DNA of 64,000 bases from Pagrus major (GCF_040436345.1 NC_133234.1:13718446-13782445); one strand, 5' to 3'; positions 47,901-59,700 are shown, counted from the stretch's first letter. Translations and numbers: made by a program. Notes: a model not told the origin generated them from the letters alone.

Positions 47901-50900
47901 ATCATTCTGTTCATCATAGGACTGATCTGCAGGTACTGATGACAGGAACCATCTGTTGTATAATTTACACATGGATCAGGCCAAATATTGAGGTTTTAAT
48001 ATTGCAAAATGTATTAAATTCAATTTCCCATTTATGAATAGAGAAAGTTTGGACATCAGGCCATATTTCCTGGTAAAACAACATATTTGGTAACCCTTTA
48101 CCATTGAACAGCAACTAATGATAGCACTCAACCACAACTCCTGTGTTACATGATACGACAGGAAACGTGTAAATTGATTCTGAAATGTCAGCCGAAATCT
48201 TGGAATGGTACTGTAATGGTAGCTAGTTGGCTAGATTTTAGCTGGACAGCAGCTATCCTTGGCTTTCAACCATTTCTTTGCTAAGATGGCCGCTATTATT
48301 TCAGAATTGACACATTTCCTATTGTATCATGTTACACTATCAACAGGTAATGTTAGTAAGGAAGTGGTTGAATGCTAACATTAGCTGCTGTCTAATGGTC
48401 AGTGAGGGTTTTCAAATAAATGATCATGATTTGTTACATGCCCTACTTTTGTACAGCTTGCAACCTGGAACACAGCAGTACCACATAAGCTTCCCACCTT
48501 GAGCATGATGTCAGAGGAAAATGGCCACTGTGTAATGATAGTCTATGGCTTCTGCTCTTGACGCCTTAAAACAGAGCAGTGTGTTGCCACCTTGTAATCA
48601 GAACACGGGGAACATATGCATTGTTCAACTGAATTTAATTTTAAGTTTCTCGTAGTTCGAGTTGATTACTACGGAAGCCCTAAAGGGCCATGCATTCATA
48701 CATTTTATTTCCTCCGTTTTCGAATTAATTATCCCGTTATCTCGGGAAAACGGCAGTTGTTATTTCGAGATAATAACTCGAGATCTCGAGAAAACAAATG
48801 AAATTAACTCGTTATCACGGGAAAACGGAGGAAATAAAATGTATGTATGTATGTATGTAATGTAACGAGTTAATTTCATTTGTTTTCTCGAGATCTCGAG
48901 TTATTATCTCGAAATAACAACTGCCGTTTTCCCGAGATAACGGGATAATTTTCTCGAGATCTCGAGATAATGACTGTGATATGATAGGCCTGAGATTATG
49001 GAGACGCCCGGGACCTCGTAACATTAACGAGGACATCAGGCTCACTTAGATTGCGCTGCCGATATAGCTGAAGCCTTGCTAACTGTCTTTTTAGATTACG
49101 CACACTAATGTGTATATTATCTGTAATAGCAAGGCATAATGCTATTTCAGCCTGTATCAGGCCTTGATTGAGAAGATATGTGACGCAGTGATCGATATGC
49201 TCCTGCTCCTCTGACATTGCTACGCTGAATGATGTTTCCTGCAATGACTTAATATACTACACTATTGTTTTGTTTTCTCAAGATCTCGAATTAATTATAT
49301 CGTTATCTCGGGAAAACAAAGTTTCGTTATCTCGAGATCTCGAGAAAATTATCCCGTTATCTCGGGAAAACGGCAGTTGTTATTTCGAGATAATAACTCG
49401 AGATCTCGAGAAAACAAATGAAATTAACTCGTTATCACGGGAAAACGGAGGAAATAAAATGTATGTATGTATGTTAATGTAACAAGTTAATTACATTTGT
49501 TTTCTTGAGATCTCGAGTTATTATCTCGAAATAACAACTGCCGTTTTCCCGAGATAACGGGATAATTTTCTCGAGATCTCGAGATAATGACTGTGAAATG
49601 ATAGGCCTGAGATTATGGAGACGCCTGGGACCTCGTAACGTTAACGATGACATCAGGCTCACTTAGATTGCGCCGCCGATATAGCTGAAGCCTTGCTGTC
49701 TTTTTAGATTACACACACTAATGTGTATATTATCTGTAATAGCAAGGCATAATGCTATTTCAGCCTGTGTCAGGCCTTGATTGAAAAGATATGTGACGCG
49801 GTGATCGATATGCTCCTGCTCCTCTGACATTGCTACACTGAATTATGTTTCCTGCAATGATTTAATATACTACACTATCGTTTTGTTTTCTCAAGATCTC
49901 GAATTAATTATATCATTATCTCGGGAAAACAAAGTTTCGTAATCTCGAGATCTCGAGAAAATTATCCCGTTATCTCGGGAAAACGGCAGTTGTTATTTCG
50001 AGATAATAACTCGAGATCTCGAGAAAACAAATGAAATTAACTCGTTATCACAGGAAAACTGAGGAAATAAAATGTATGTATGTATGTATGTATGTAATGT
50101 AACGAGTTAATTTCATTTGTTTTCTCGAGATCTCGAGTTATTATCTCGAAATAACAACTGCCGTTTTCCCGAGATAACGGGATAATTTTCTCGAGATCTC
50201 GAGATAATGACTGTGATATGATAGGCCTGAGATTATGGAGACGCCCGGGACCTCGTAACATTAACGAGGACATCAGGCTCACTTAGATTGCGCCGCCGAT
50301 ATAGCTGAAGCCTTGCTGTCTTTTTAGATTACGCACACTAATGTGTATATTATCTGTAATAACAAGGCATAATGCTATTTCAGCCTGTGTCAGGCCTTGA
50401 TTGAAAAGATATGTGACGCGGTGATCGATATGCTCCTGCTCCTCTGACATTGCTACACTGAATGATGTTTCCTGCAATGATTTAATATACTACACTATCG
50501 TTTTGTTTTCTCAAGATCTCGAATTAATTATATCGTTATCTCGGGAAACCAAAATTTCGTTATCTCGAGAAAATTATCCCGTTATCTCGGGAAAACGTCA
50601 GTTGTTATTTCGAGATAATAACTCCAGATCTCGAGAAAACAAATGAAATTAACTTGTTATCACGGGAAAACGGAGGAAATAAAATTTATGAATGCATGGC
50701 CCTTTAAGGCTTCCGTAGATTACAGTAACTGTCAGAGAATGGATTGCAGTTTTAGTCACACAGGCCACTGGGTGGTGCTGTTACCTCAGTGTATTTCTTC
50801 CACTCTGTGTCTCAGGATGTTCAAGTGGTCGTATGGATTTGGCCGGGAGATCCTGTGTGTGGACTACATGGTCTTCACCCTTCGTCTCATTCACATATTT

Positions 50901-53446
50901 GCCATTCACAAACAGCTGGGACCAAAAATCATCATTGTTGGCAAGATGGTGAGAAATATTAACATCAATTGACATTATATCAATGTTAGAGCTTATAATG
51001 ACTGAAAGACAACTATTATCTCCTGTTCAGATGAAGGATGTCTTCTTCTTCCTCTTCTTCCTGGGGGTGTGGCTCATGGCATACGGAGTAGCCAACCAAG
51101 CTTTGCTTTACTCCTATGACCCTCGCCTGGATCGCATCTTCCGGCGGGTTTTCTACAGGCCGTACCTGCACATCTTCGGACAGATCCCTGTGGAAGAGAT
51201 GGATGGTACAGTATCAGTGCATTGTGCATATTGAGAAAATAATAGTTTTTAACAGTGTTAGAATAATGTATCTTTTACTTCCATTGCAGCCAGGACATGT
51301 TTTAATCTTTGCTGTGTTTTTGTGTCTATCGCAGTGGGGAAGAAGTGGGACATGACGTGCACAGACAACATCACATTGATTGACAACGGTGAGGAGCCAT
51401 GCAGAGTTCTGTACAGTAACTGGCTGGTGGTAATCCTGCTGGTTGTTTATCTGCTGGTCACCAACATCCTGCTCATCAACCTGCTCATCGCCATGTTTAG
51501 GTAAAGAACAACGAGAAGCGTCTATCAGTCTGTCTCATCAGCAGTCTGGCTACTGACACTCTGCTCTTTTTCTGTCCTCCACCAGTCACACCTTCTCTGA
51601 AGTGCAGGCCAACAGCGACATCTACTGGAAGTTCCAGCGCTACAACCTGATTGTTCAGTACCACTCCCGTCCTTCCCTGGCTCCTCCTTTCATCATCCTC
51701 TCTCACATCAATCTGTTCATCAAGAGGACCATTCGTAAAGTGCCGTCTATCAAGATCCACCACTTTGGTCAGTATTTGTACAGGAGTCTTGGTTACTGCC
51801 TAATGTACACTGCTTGGAAACATCATGGCTGAGTTGAGTGATATTAATGATGAACCCAAAAACCCGGCTTTTTCTACTAGTGTTGCAGTTGAAAGGGAAA
51901 GCAGCTAACAGGCTAATGACATGGGAAACCATTCAGAAGGAGGACTTCCTGACTGCCCAGAACAAGATCCAGAAAAGCAGCGACTCAGAGAGGCTCAAGC
52001 GGATGTCTGTCAAGTGAGCACAACTTCCTACAACAACACTGAAGCAGTGACTCATTTATTTTTTGGCTCCATCATATTGAAGTGAATGTCTTCTTTTTAA
52101 GGGTGGATGGTGTGCTTAAACATCTGACTGAGAGCAGAGACTTTGACCACAGGCTGAGGGCTCTGGAGAATGAGGTCAAATTAAAGCACTATTTTAATAC
52201 ATTTGACTGATCTTACGCTCTGTTTCTCATTCTGTACCAATTGTTTCATTCTTAACTCAAACTGTCAAAGAGCTTGTGAGCTCAGTCAGCCTATCCTGTA
52301 TCAAGGTTAAATAAATGTCACCAATCGACATTTAACAGGGCTTGGAACACTATGTTCTGAAGTACTGGAAATCAAACATATTTGTTAAAGGAGTAGTCAC
52401 CATTTTGGGAAATCCACTTATTTGATTTCTTAGATAAGAAGATCGTTACCACGCATGTTTGTACAGTAATTATGAACACAAAGGTGCAGGCTGCGTGCAG
52501 CAGCCATATATTTACTGGGTTCGCTTAGCTTTTTGAGTAAAATCTAAGCACTCCACCATGGTATACAGGTTGCCATACAGTTTGTATACAAGCCATTTTT
52601 TATATTTTTTGTTAGCAAGTCAGTTGTCTTAAAAACCACAGCCTAGCACGTTGATAAAACGATACCCTTTTCATTTTGGTGCCCATGTCAGTCATTCTAG
52701 CTCCAGATCACTCCGTGTCTGGTATGACATGTTGGAAGACAACAATGAATTCGACTATGGGATCATATCATTTCAAAATTTGAAATATTGGTTTACCTGA
52801 GTTACTAGTAGTAGTTTTGTTGATTTTGTTTGATTCTTACTGTTAATCTGAATTCAAGCATATTCATTACTTACATAATGGTTAAAATTATCCATTTTCC
52901 AAAGACTTTGAACATATGAGAGTGGTATCTATCTTCTCATCAAAGTCTCAGCTGGTAAGCAAATAGGTGTATTTCCCCAAATGTCAAACTGTTCCCTTAA
53001 GTCTTAATAAGGGCCACAAGTTCCCGCAAAAGGGTTGCAGAGATGTACCAGAACAGGAAATGTCAACATATACAATGACTGTGCACTGTGTTCCCAAAAT
53101 ACTGGTCCTTCCCTTAGGTGTCTGAGAGTTATTGTATGTCAACACACTTTTAATCCTCCTTCTCAGATGGAGTATTGCTCAAATGCTCTCAGCTGGATTG
53201 TGGATACTTTGGCACAAGGAAGCACGTTCAAACCGCCTCGACCTCCACCTACATTAAGAGGTATTTCCAAATCAGATCATACATGTATCAGAAACAGGAA
53301 AACAGTCTGCATGTTGGAATTTCACAGGTTTCACTCACTGAGCTTGATTGACTATTCAGTTTTTGCCTCAAATTATTTACCTTAATCTCTCCGTTCTTCT
53401 CTTCTTCTTCTACACAGATGCTTTCCCCTCCTCCAATTCTTCCTGA
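36000..53446 (+). CDS. trpm4: TRPM4 Ca2+-activated monovalent cation channel, 1,263 aa, 28 coding exons
   Basis: Plasma-membrane channel opened by internal Ca2+, passing Na+ and K+ but not Ca2+. Exons: 36000-36071, 38207-38268, 38384-38561, 38932-39112, 41181-41350, 41493-41670, 42100-42164, 42262-42495, 44556-44658, 44762-44883, 44985-45284, 45371-45472, 45575-45703, 45869-45998, 46495-46640, 46869-46981, 47070-47186, 47282-47331, 47418-47656, 47817-47932, 50816-50948, 51031-51205, 51335-51500, 51586-51767, 51881-52013, 52102-52174, 53167-53260, 53418-53446. The start is supported by EKDQ|SWIPKI, matching human EKEQ-SWIPKI. N-terminal melastatin homology (about 25-720): [35 protein letters not shown]1 [21 protein letters not shown]2 [15 protein letters not shown]3 [17 protein letters not shown]4 [15 protein letters not shown]5 [18 protein letters not shown]; filter [11 protein letters not shown]6 ending LLIAMF; then TRP helix and a C-terminal coiled coil. 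The human Ca2+-site residues E828, N865 and D868 are kept, but Q831 appears as E. Confidence 0.94.
37345..37756. mobile_element. hAT-like repeat in trpm4 intron 1 ending in a GCATCCCTA motif
   Basis: Left part ATGATGCACAATAAATATCA followed by AGGCCGATAA; right end ATAATCCACATCGTGCATCC followed by CTA. Internal TATCGGCTG motifs occur twice. This is a common teleost non-autonomous family; the left terminus is degraded. Confidence 0.6.
39395..39700. mobile_element. hAT-like MITE, copy B, in trpm4 intron
   Basis: Opens GTTGTAGTTGCAGCGAGTAA with ATCAATTAATTGATTAG and closes AATTGTTAGTTGTAGCTCCA. It is similar to the 22,545-22,878 and 43,070-43,940 elements. Confidence 0.6.
43070..43940. mobile_element. 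hAT-like MITE, copy C, apparently interrupted, in trpm4 intron
   Basis: Body motifs CCAACCAACAGTCCAATACC and AAATGACAAAGAAAAGCAGC lie at 43,210-43,280. The right terminus ATCGATTAATTGACAAATTA followed by TTGCAGCTCTA is at 43,905-43,936. The gap of some 550 bp between the parts has GCTAGC/GCTAAC-rich sequence (about 43,440-43,520), so another repeat may have inserted. Confidence 0.5.
46115..46440. repeat. Partial copy of the AGTTCACCC-type teleost MITE in trpm4 intron
   Basis: ATAAGTTCACCCAAAGGTTA near the start and TGGAGCTTCACAGCAAAACA and AACTACTGAAGTGGATGGGG inside. Both match the element at 58,766-59,356 closely. The right terminus is not clear. Confidence 0.6.
48091..48410. mobile_element. 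320-bp palindromic MITE in trpm4 intron 20
   Basis: The two halves are imperfect reverse complements over more than 100 bp. At left: TAACCCTTTACCATTGAACA ... CACTCAACCACAACTCC ... TGTTACATGATACGACAGGA. At right: TCCTATTGTATCATGTTACA ... GGAAGTGGTTGAATGCTAAC ... AGTGAGGGTT. Non-coding. Confidence 0.75.
49013..49217 (-). pseudogene. Transposase N-terminal remnant, unit 1
   Basis: A minus-strand frame starting [20 protein letters not shown] and continuing [30 protein letters not shown] and LSEPDVLVN before it runs into the arm sequence. The helix pattern looks like an HTH-type DNA-binding start. No catalytic (DDE) part is left, so it is a non-functional relic. This unit keeps the frame through LARLQLY. 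Confidence 0.65.
49640..49835 (-). pseudogene. Transposase N-terminal remnant, unit 2, frameshifted
   Basis: Same peptide as unit 1, but a 4-base deletion (unit 1 has CTTGCTAACTGTC, here CTTGCTGTC) shifts the frame after RNLKRQ. A substitution also makes a stop just upstream of the MSEEQ start, showing that any longer N-terminus is not coding here. Confidence 0.6.
50265..50453 (-). pseudogene. Transposase N-terminal remnant, unit 3, frameshifted
   Basis: Has the same 4-base deletion as unit 2, so units 2 and 3 share a more recent common source than either does with unit 1. The reading frame passes from RNLKRQ into unrelated residues. Confidence 0.6.
52385..53000. mobile_element. MITE in trpm4 intron with TTAAAGGAGTAGTCACCATT ends
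   Basis: Left end TTAAAGGAGTAGTCACCATT followed by TTGGGAAATCCAC; right end ATTTCCCCAAATGTCAAACT followed by GTTCCCTTAA is its imperfect reverse complement. About 615 bp, non-coding. Confidence 0.75.
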
Positions 53447-53956
53447 TTCAGCTTCTGTGATGCCTTCACTTGCTTGGGGTCTGTAAAAGACAAGAATGAA
53501 GTGCTTTCACTTAGACTGCTCCCCACCCACCAGTCTTACTGTTTGCAGGTCATGTTCATCACTGGACTCAGTTACCAAATAGATTTAATTGTTCTCAACT
53601 GAAAAAGTGAAAGAACAGCAGTCATCACTACTTGTTACAGTATTGAGTAAATACAAAAGCTGATATTTTAAATGTGCAATCACTATTACTCAAATACCAA
53701 AGAAAACTGTGTATTTATGATGTGGCATTATAGCCTATATTTCATTTGCTGATGCTAACATGTCGTTATTGCTGTAAATTGAATGCTGGAATTTTGTTTC
53801 AGTGGTTTTTATACAGGTGTTTACCATTATATTGAAACTATATTGTTGTTACAGGGTTCAGTAACTTTCTGGCTAGATGGTTGCTTTTAACAACCTGTTG
53901 AATCATGTATTTGTGTTCTACATTTTATTCTGTTCAATACATTTTATATAAAGTAA

Positions 53957-53962
53957 AATAAA
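53957..53962 (+). promoter_or_regulatory. trpm4 poly(A) signal
   Basis: AATAAA about 510 bp after the stop codon, followed by a T-rich stretch. No other strong signal lies closer. Confidence 0.6.
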
Positions 53963-53964
53963 TG

Positions 53965-56100
53965 AGTTCTTACTGTTACTGTTCTTTTTGTAAGGAAGAA
54001 TTGATAAATGGAGTGATCTTGACAAGAGTTTCACTCTGTTGAGAAAACGAGACACCAAACGGTAAAGCAGGGTGCAGTGATGTTTGTGAATGGGGCCAAG
54101 TAAAGTAAGCTTTGTACAAAGAACTAGTTATGACATCAAATATACATTTAACGAGAGAATCACTGAGGGAATGTGTGACTAAAACACAGGAGCAGGTTAG
54201 TTGGACATACTGTAGAGAGAAGGGGTTATGGGTAGTGTGAAAGGTGCATGGTGCTGAGTTTCAGTCCACTGGAGCTCTATTGAAGGTCACACAGTGCAGC
54301 AGGGCTATTGAAGGAGCCTTTACTGTAAATAGCCGGCTGTGCCACCTGTCAATAGCACCAGCGGCTCACACTGAGAGAGGCGGTGTCATCACTTTCTGCC
54401 TTGCTGCCCCGTCGCTGCATGACGGCTGCATGTGCAAATATGTAACCATGTAAGTGAGATGTAAGTGAGATGTAAGGCTCAGTTTCTGTGTAGTTTTGAT
54501 TTAAAGACTCCTCGCTTCACGCAATTTGCAATGCAACTGAATTTAAATCTCCTTTCTGTCTTTCATCGGGTTTCATGATCAAACCCCTGCAATAAAAAAA
54601 CACTGTGTTCTTCACGTGTGAAACGTTTCTGTGGAATGTCACTTGCCCATGAACTCGTTTGCACATGTGCAGACAGTCATCATCTCCATTTCCTTCTATT
54701 TACATCCCCTCCATGCATCATCTTGACATGTTCTCCTTTGACTTGGGATTAGCAAGCAAATATTACCTTCACTGTTAAGACTGTGACTGAGAAGCGTTGG
54801 TTTAACCCTGTGGTAATTTAATTTGCTCGGCCCTGTATTGTGCGCTGTTGGTAAAATATTGTATTGTATTTACCACCAGTGAGGCCTTCACGCAGATGGG
54901 TTTACCTTCAAATGTGCACGTAATACCTCAAGGGCTTAGAATAAACAGCAAAAGTCAAAGTTGTTTGAGTTTGTTAGTGAATACCATCTGTTTTTGTTTA
55001 TGTATCTTATGTAGAAACATCAATTTGATTTTTATTTGACTCTACCCACTAGAGTAAGAATAGAGACTATTTAATTCATCCTTCGCAGCCCTCCTGAAGT
55101 AATTATTGTTTTTTCTTAATGATTTTAAACAAGTTTTGTTTCACCTGTTCCTGTTTGTTGGTTGGTTTGTGAGCAGGATTACACAAGAACTATTCAACAG
55201 ATCTCCATGAAACATGGATGGAGAATGGGTCTCGGACCAGAATAGACCCTAATAACTTTGGTGCAGATCCTGATAAAGGAAAGGATCCAGGAATTTTTTT
55301 CTCTTTTTTTAAATTGCATGATTTTCGCATTGTTTTTTCGCTCATGTAACTTGATTACAAAAAAATCTGCTGTATTTCAGTGACTGGTATCTATGACTGA
55401 GTACAAAAGGGACTATTGGGTCTTGGCGGAGGTATGTGCTCTACTGAGTGCCACTTTATTATTTAATCCTCAATTTACATAATTTTGTTTTTTAAGTTAA
55501 TTTGTTTTAATTAAATTCATTATAAACAGACATGAACAGAACATACACATACAAGCGCAAACACATGTGCCTACTATATGTTTATATGTATGGAAAGTCT
55601 TGCTTTCCTGAACAAATGTAGCACCAAGACAACAAAGTTTATATGAACGTAAAAATGGCAGTTGAATTATTTAGTGTCAGTAGTTGAACTTCTCCCTCCC
55701 TCTCATCTCCATATGTTCTTTGACCTCTCTTCTCCCCACCCTTCTGCACTCCAATCCTGCCTGCCCACCTCCCCCCGGTCTGCCATATGCACTGGGTTAA
55801 GGGCATCAGGAGCATTCTTCCTGAACATGTGCCTCTGTCACTCATGCAGCCACACAACTACACCACACACCCAGTTGTGTTTCCACTGTGTCCTCTGTGT
55901 TCTCAGCACAAGGCTGGCACGCTGCTCTGACAGTCTTGTGAACTCGGCCTTCCTCTGCCCGTCTCTCTGTAGCTCGGAGCAAAGATCTGAACAATATTTC
56001 TGAATCACCTGAAGCTCGATTACGTTTTCTGTGGATTTAAAAGGTTTTATCGATTGGTTTTATTTTTGGTGGAAGAAACAGGGAAGAGACGTTCATCCAG
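53965..56100. other. trpm4-hrc intergenic region
   Basis: About 2.1 kb without a supported gene. It holds a dispersed repeat at 55,150-55,450 (listed) and the probable hrc promoter and 5' UTR close to 56,040-56,143. No clear TATA box can be named with confidence; GATTTAAAAGG at about 56,034 is the nearest candidate. Confidence 0.5.
55150..55450. repeat. Dispersed repeat (non-LTR/SINE-tail like) upstream of hrc
   Basis: Contains GGATTACACAAGAACTATTC, TCTCCATGAAACATGGATGG, GGTGCAGATCCTGATAAAGG and TTGGCGGAGGTATGTGCTCT followed by ACTGAGTGCC. The GGCGGAGGTxTGxGCTCT...GAGTGC end is widespread in animal repeats. Family not assigned. Confidence 0.6.
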
Positions 56101-56143
56101 AGTGGATTTGTAGATCAGAAGAGGTCCTCAACTGTCTTTCAAA

Positions 56144-56698
56144 ATGGCTCCTGTGAAAGGCTGGGTAGTGGGGCTCCTGCTGGCTCTCCTGTGCCCTTCC
56201 CAGCTCCCCCTCTCTGGTGTAGTCAGTGCCCAGGACGTGGCTGAGGAAGACCTCCATGGCAGAGTTGTTGAAGAGGTTGTGGCCGAAGAGGGTGAAACCG
56301 CTGATGATGCCGCTGGTGGGGAAGAGGAACAGGTAGCAGAGGAGGAAGATGGCGATGAAGAAGAAGAATCGGATGATTCAGAGGCTGATGAAGAGGAGGC
56401 AGAGGAAGAAGAAGAGGAGGCTGCTGAGGAGGAGGAGGAGGAGGAAGAGGAGACTGCAGAGGAGGAAGAAGAGGAAGAGGAAGCAGAGGAGGAGGAAGCT
56501 GCTGAGGAGGCCGAAGAGGAGGAGGGGGAAGCTGCTGAGGAAGAAGAAGCAGAGGAGGACGAAACAGCAGAGGAAGAGGATGAAGAGGAAGAGGAAGAAG
56601 AGGAAGAAGAGGAAGAAGAGGCGGAGGAAGCAGCAGAGGAAGATGAAGAAGACGAGGAGGAAGCTGCTGAGGAAGATGAAGAGGGAGATGCTGCTGAG

Positions 56699-56733
<35 letters not shown>

Positions 56734-59700
56734 GGAGGAAGAAAAAGCTGCAGAAGAAGATGATGATGATGATGGTGAAGAGGAGGCTGAGGAGGAGGAG
56801 GCTGAGGAGGCAGCAGAAGAAGAAAATGAGGAGGAGGATGAAGTGGAGGCAACAGAGGAGGAAGAAGAGGCTTCTGAAGAGGAAGAGGAGGCTGATGATG
56901 CTGAGGAGGAGGAGGAGGAGGAGGAGGAAGAAGAGGATATTGATGAGGCTGACTCTGAGGAAAAAAATGTAACAGAAGTAGAGGAAGATGATGGTACACT
57001 CACTTTTTTAATTTATTGATTTTTACATATATTTTAAAGTATTTATTGGTGATCAAAACACTGAACTATGCATCAGTTTGGGCCCTTGGAGTGTTTCCTA
57101 ACTCTACAGTAGCATTGTGACATTGTCAGGCTGACTGTGAGAACACCGTCACACATATCAGTCCTAAAATAGATTTAGGTTTATCTGCGTGGCTGCTGGC
57201 ACACAGCAGTATCTAAACCACTCGTGCCTTTTGTTGAACCAACGTGGCTATTTTGAGACCCCAACACAGGTACTGGTGAAGTCTGTAAGTTCAGAGAAAC
57301 ATTCGGACGAAGGAAAAACACAAATGGAGGCTTCTCATAGAAACTTAAATTAGTCTGCCTATTAGTGTAGAGCCAAAGTTAAAACACCTAATTTATTGAC
57401 AATTAAGTTACCACAGGCTGCAAAATCGGATTACAGCTGGCTCACCAAAATCAGACGAATAGACAGTTTGTGGATCACTGGCTCATTTACATTGAGAAGA
57501 GTGTAGGCCGCTCTGACACAAGACAAGTGTCTCGTCCTCACTGCTGAACTACTACCATGTCAGCATATTAGTATTTAATATCACTCGATAATTGTTGTCC
57601 ACAACCTGACACAAATAATATGATTGCATGATTTCTGGTGAAGGAAAAAGTGTATAATTTTAATTAAAACACAACATAAACATAAATCTTGATATATATT
57701 CTTTAGATATGTTCTTTAAAAGAATTGTGACCAAGATACCAACCCGGTCATTTTACAGTCTACAGCAGTGCTAGCTGCTCTTTGAGCTGCTGGAGGCCTA
57801 CATGAGCTATTCTTACAATGATAATACTAACATGCTGATGTTTAGCATGTTTATAATGGTCACCGTGCTGGTTAGCTAGACAATCAGCTTCGCACTAAAT
57901 GCAAAGTACAGCTAAAGGCTCATGAGAATGTCAGATGCAGATATTCAATCATAAATGTTCCTTGATGATGGTGATAGATCAGGGCTGTCCAGTGTTGGCC
58001 TGGCCCAGCAGATGTTTGTAGTGGGAAAAAAACCAACCTATAATAATAATATTTTTTTATGTTTTGAGGTAAAGTGGCTCTTTGCTCAATGTCAGACAAT
58101 TAAGGGAACTTGGGATCATTGTGCCATTTTGCATCTTAACAATACAATACAACAAGAATAGGTGTTCGGCCTGTAGCCCACCATGAAGTTTAAGTTCTGG
58201 CCAAAGTTATTACAGTTCATCCTCTAAGCAACACAGAATACCAAGTTTAACAGCAATCAATCCAGAAGTTGTTGAGATATTTCTCTCTAAATCACAAATA
58301 TCAAACTCAAGGTGGCGCCACAGGAAAAGTCAAAGGATCGCCAAAGTCTTTAGGATTAATGCTCCGCGGACCGAATGATTGCCATGCTGCTAACGTGCCT
58401 AAAATTGACTTGTCAGTGCTCTGACAACTAAATAACAACTAAAGATGTAGTTAGGCATTTCTGTACATCTATTTGTTGTTATGTACTGCTGTGTCTGCAA
58501 TGAGCTAATATTGGCCAGGCTGATATATCGGTCTCGCTGCAGAAGCCTAATTTGTCACTGACTGTGTTGACTAGATGAGCCTGAGAGTGACGACGCAGCA
58601 GAACATGAAGAGTCTGCAGCCGACATGCTGCAATTCCGCCCCGGCTCTTTGTGCAGTGTTTGCTCCATCTGTGAGGTACAAATTTAAGATTTTAATGGTG
58701 TATTTTATTTATTTATCCAGTGATGAAAAGACTGTGTGTGTTTCAAACTCATGAACATTTTTCACTTAAAGGACAAGTTCACCCAAAAAGGAAAATTCAG
58801 TCATTATCTACTCAAACCCATGCCAATACAAAGTCGGGTGAAGTTTTGTTGTCCACGAAACATTTCTGGAGCTTCACAGCAAAACAGAGCTGCAGTGTTC
58901 TCCTAAACAACTGAAGCAGATGGGGACCCGTTTTAAAAAAAAGTAAAAAAACATAATATAAAATTACTTCATACAGCTCGTCCTGTGTCCAGAAGCACCC
59001 AGATCCCAAATTGATTTGAAAAGATGTTATTTACAACATTTTAAAACTGGAATCTTCTACTGTAGCTGCTGAAGGAAAAGTGTTAGCGAGCACTTGATTT
59101 GACGAAGAAGAGGGTTTAAATGACTTCTTCTAAAATTAATTTAGTATCTTGGGGCTTTCACAGACATGGATTAAGTCTGACGAGCTGTAAGGAGCCAGTT
59201 TATTTTTTTAAGTCCACATCTACTTCAGTTGTTTAGGAGCATGCTGCAATGCTGTTTTGCTGTAAAACTCCAGAAAATGTTCACTTGACTTTCCAGCGGC
59301 GTGATGCTGAGTAGATAATGACTGAATGTTAATTTTTGGGTGAATTTATCCTTTAATCTTAATTCTTTGCTGCCTTTTAAAAATATAAATAACATATGTA
59401 ACCCACTTTTACAACTTTTTAAGCTGAAATGTTTATTAAGATGTCTCACTTTCTTACCATCAGTGACTGTAGATGCTCCCTCTTTCTTTCAGCACTGCTC
59501 TAGTGAGTGTGACAAATGCCCGTGTGAAGAAGGAGACGAGTCAGAGCACTGTGAGCACTGCGAAGTAAGAATCTCCACAGTTCAAAATACAACAAATAAA
59601 GCACATTTGATGCAACATTTCAGTTTGACAACAGCCTCCTCATTTTATCCCCTTTATTTTCTGTCTTCCAGGGATGCTCATCCTGCTTCCTTTGCCCCAT

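Larger units (their letters stand above)
48669..50718. mobile_element. Triplicated, palindrome-rich DNA transposon in trpm4 intron 20
   Basis: The outer ends are 53-bp terminal inverted repeats with two mismatches, starting CTACGGAAGCC(C/T)TAAAGGGCC. They are flanked by ATTA on both sides (48665-48668 and 50719-50722), a likely 4-bp target duplication. Inside, three direct units repeat with periods of 617 and 620 bp, measured at TGACTGTG (48971, 49588, 50208). Each unit has an AT-rich arm built on CTCGAGATCTCGAG palindromes, about 300 bp with a transposase-like N-terminal fragment on the minus strand, and an inverted arm. Units are joined by short (TATG)n runs. The arm sequence at each junction forms a hairpin of more than 100 bp. 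The fragment resembles the start of integrase-core proteins of some fish elements (Ginger or IS3EU groups are candidates); this is from memory and not verified. Confidence 0.85.

Noticed and set aside
48669-50718. CRISPR-like array because of regularly spaced repeats
   Set aside because: The periods are about 620 bp, the repeated units are themselves the long part, and the ends are terminal inverted repeats with a target duplication in a eukaryotic intron: a transposon.
56128-57003. Minus-strand 291-codon poly-Ser frame and other long frames opposite the hrc first exon
   Set aside because: They are mirror translations of the GAG/GAA-rich hrc exon; the plus frame has a signal peptide, correct splice phases and a conserved tail.
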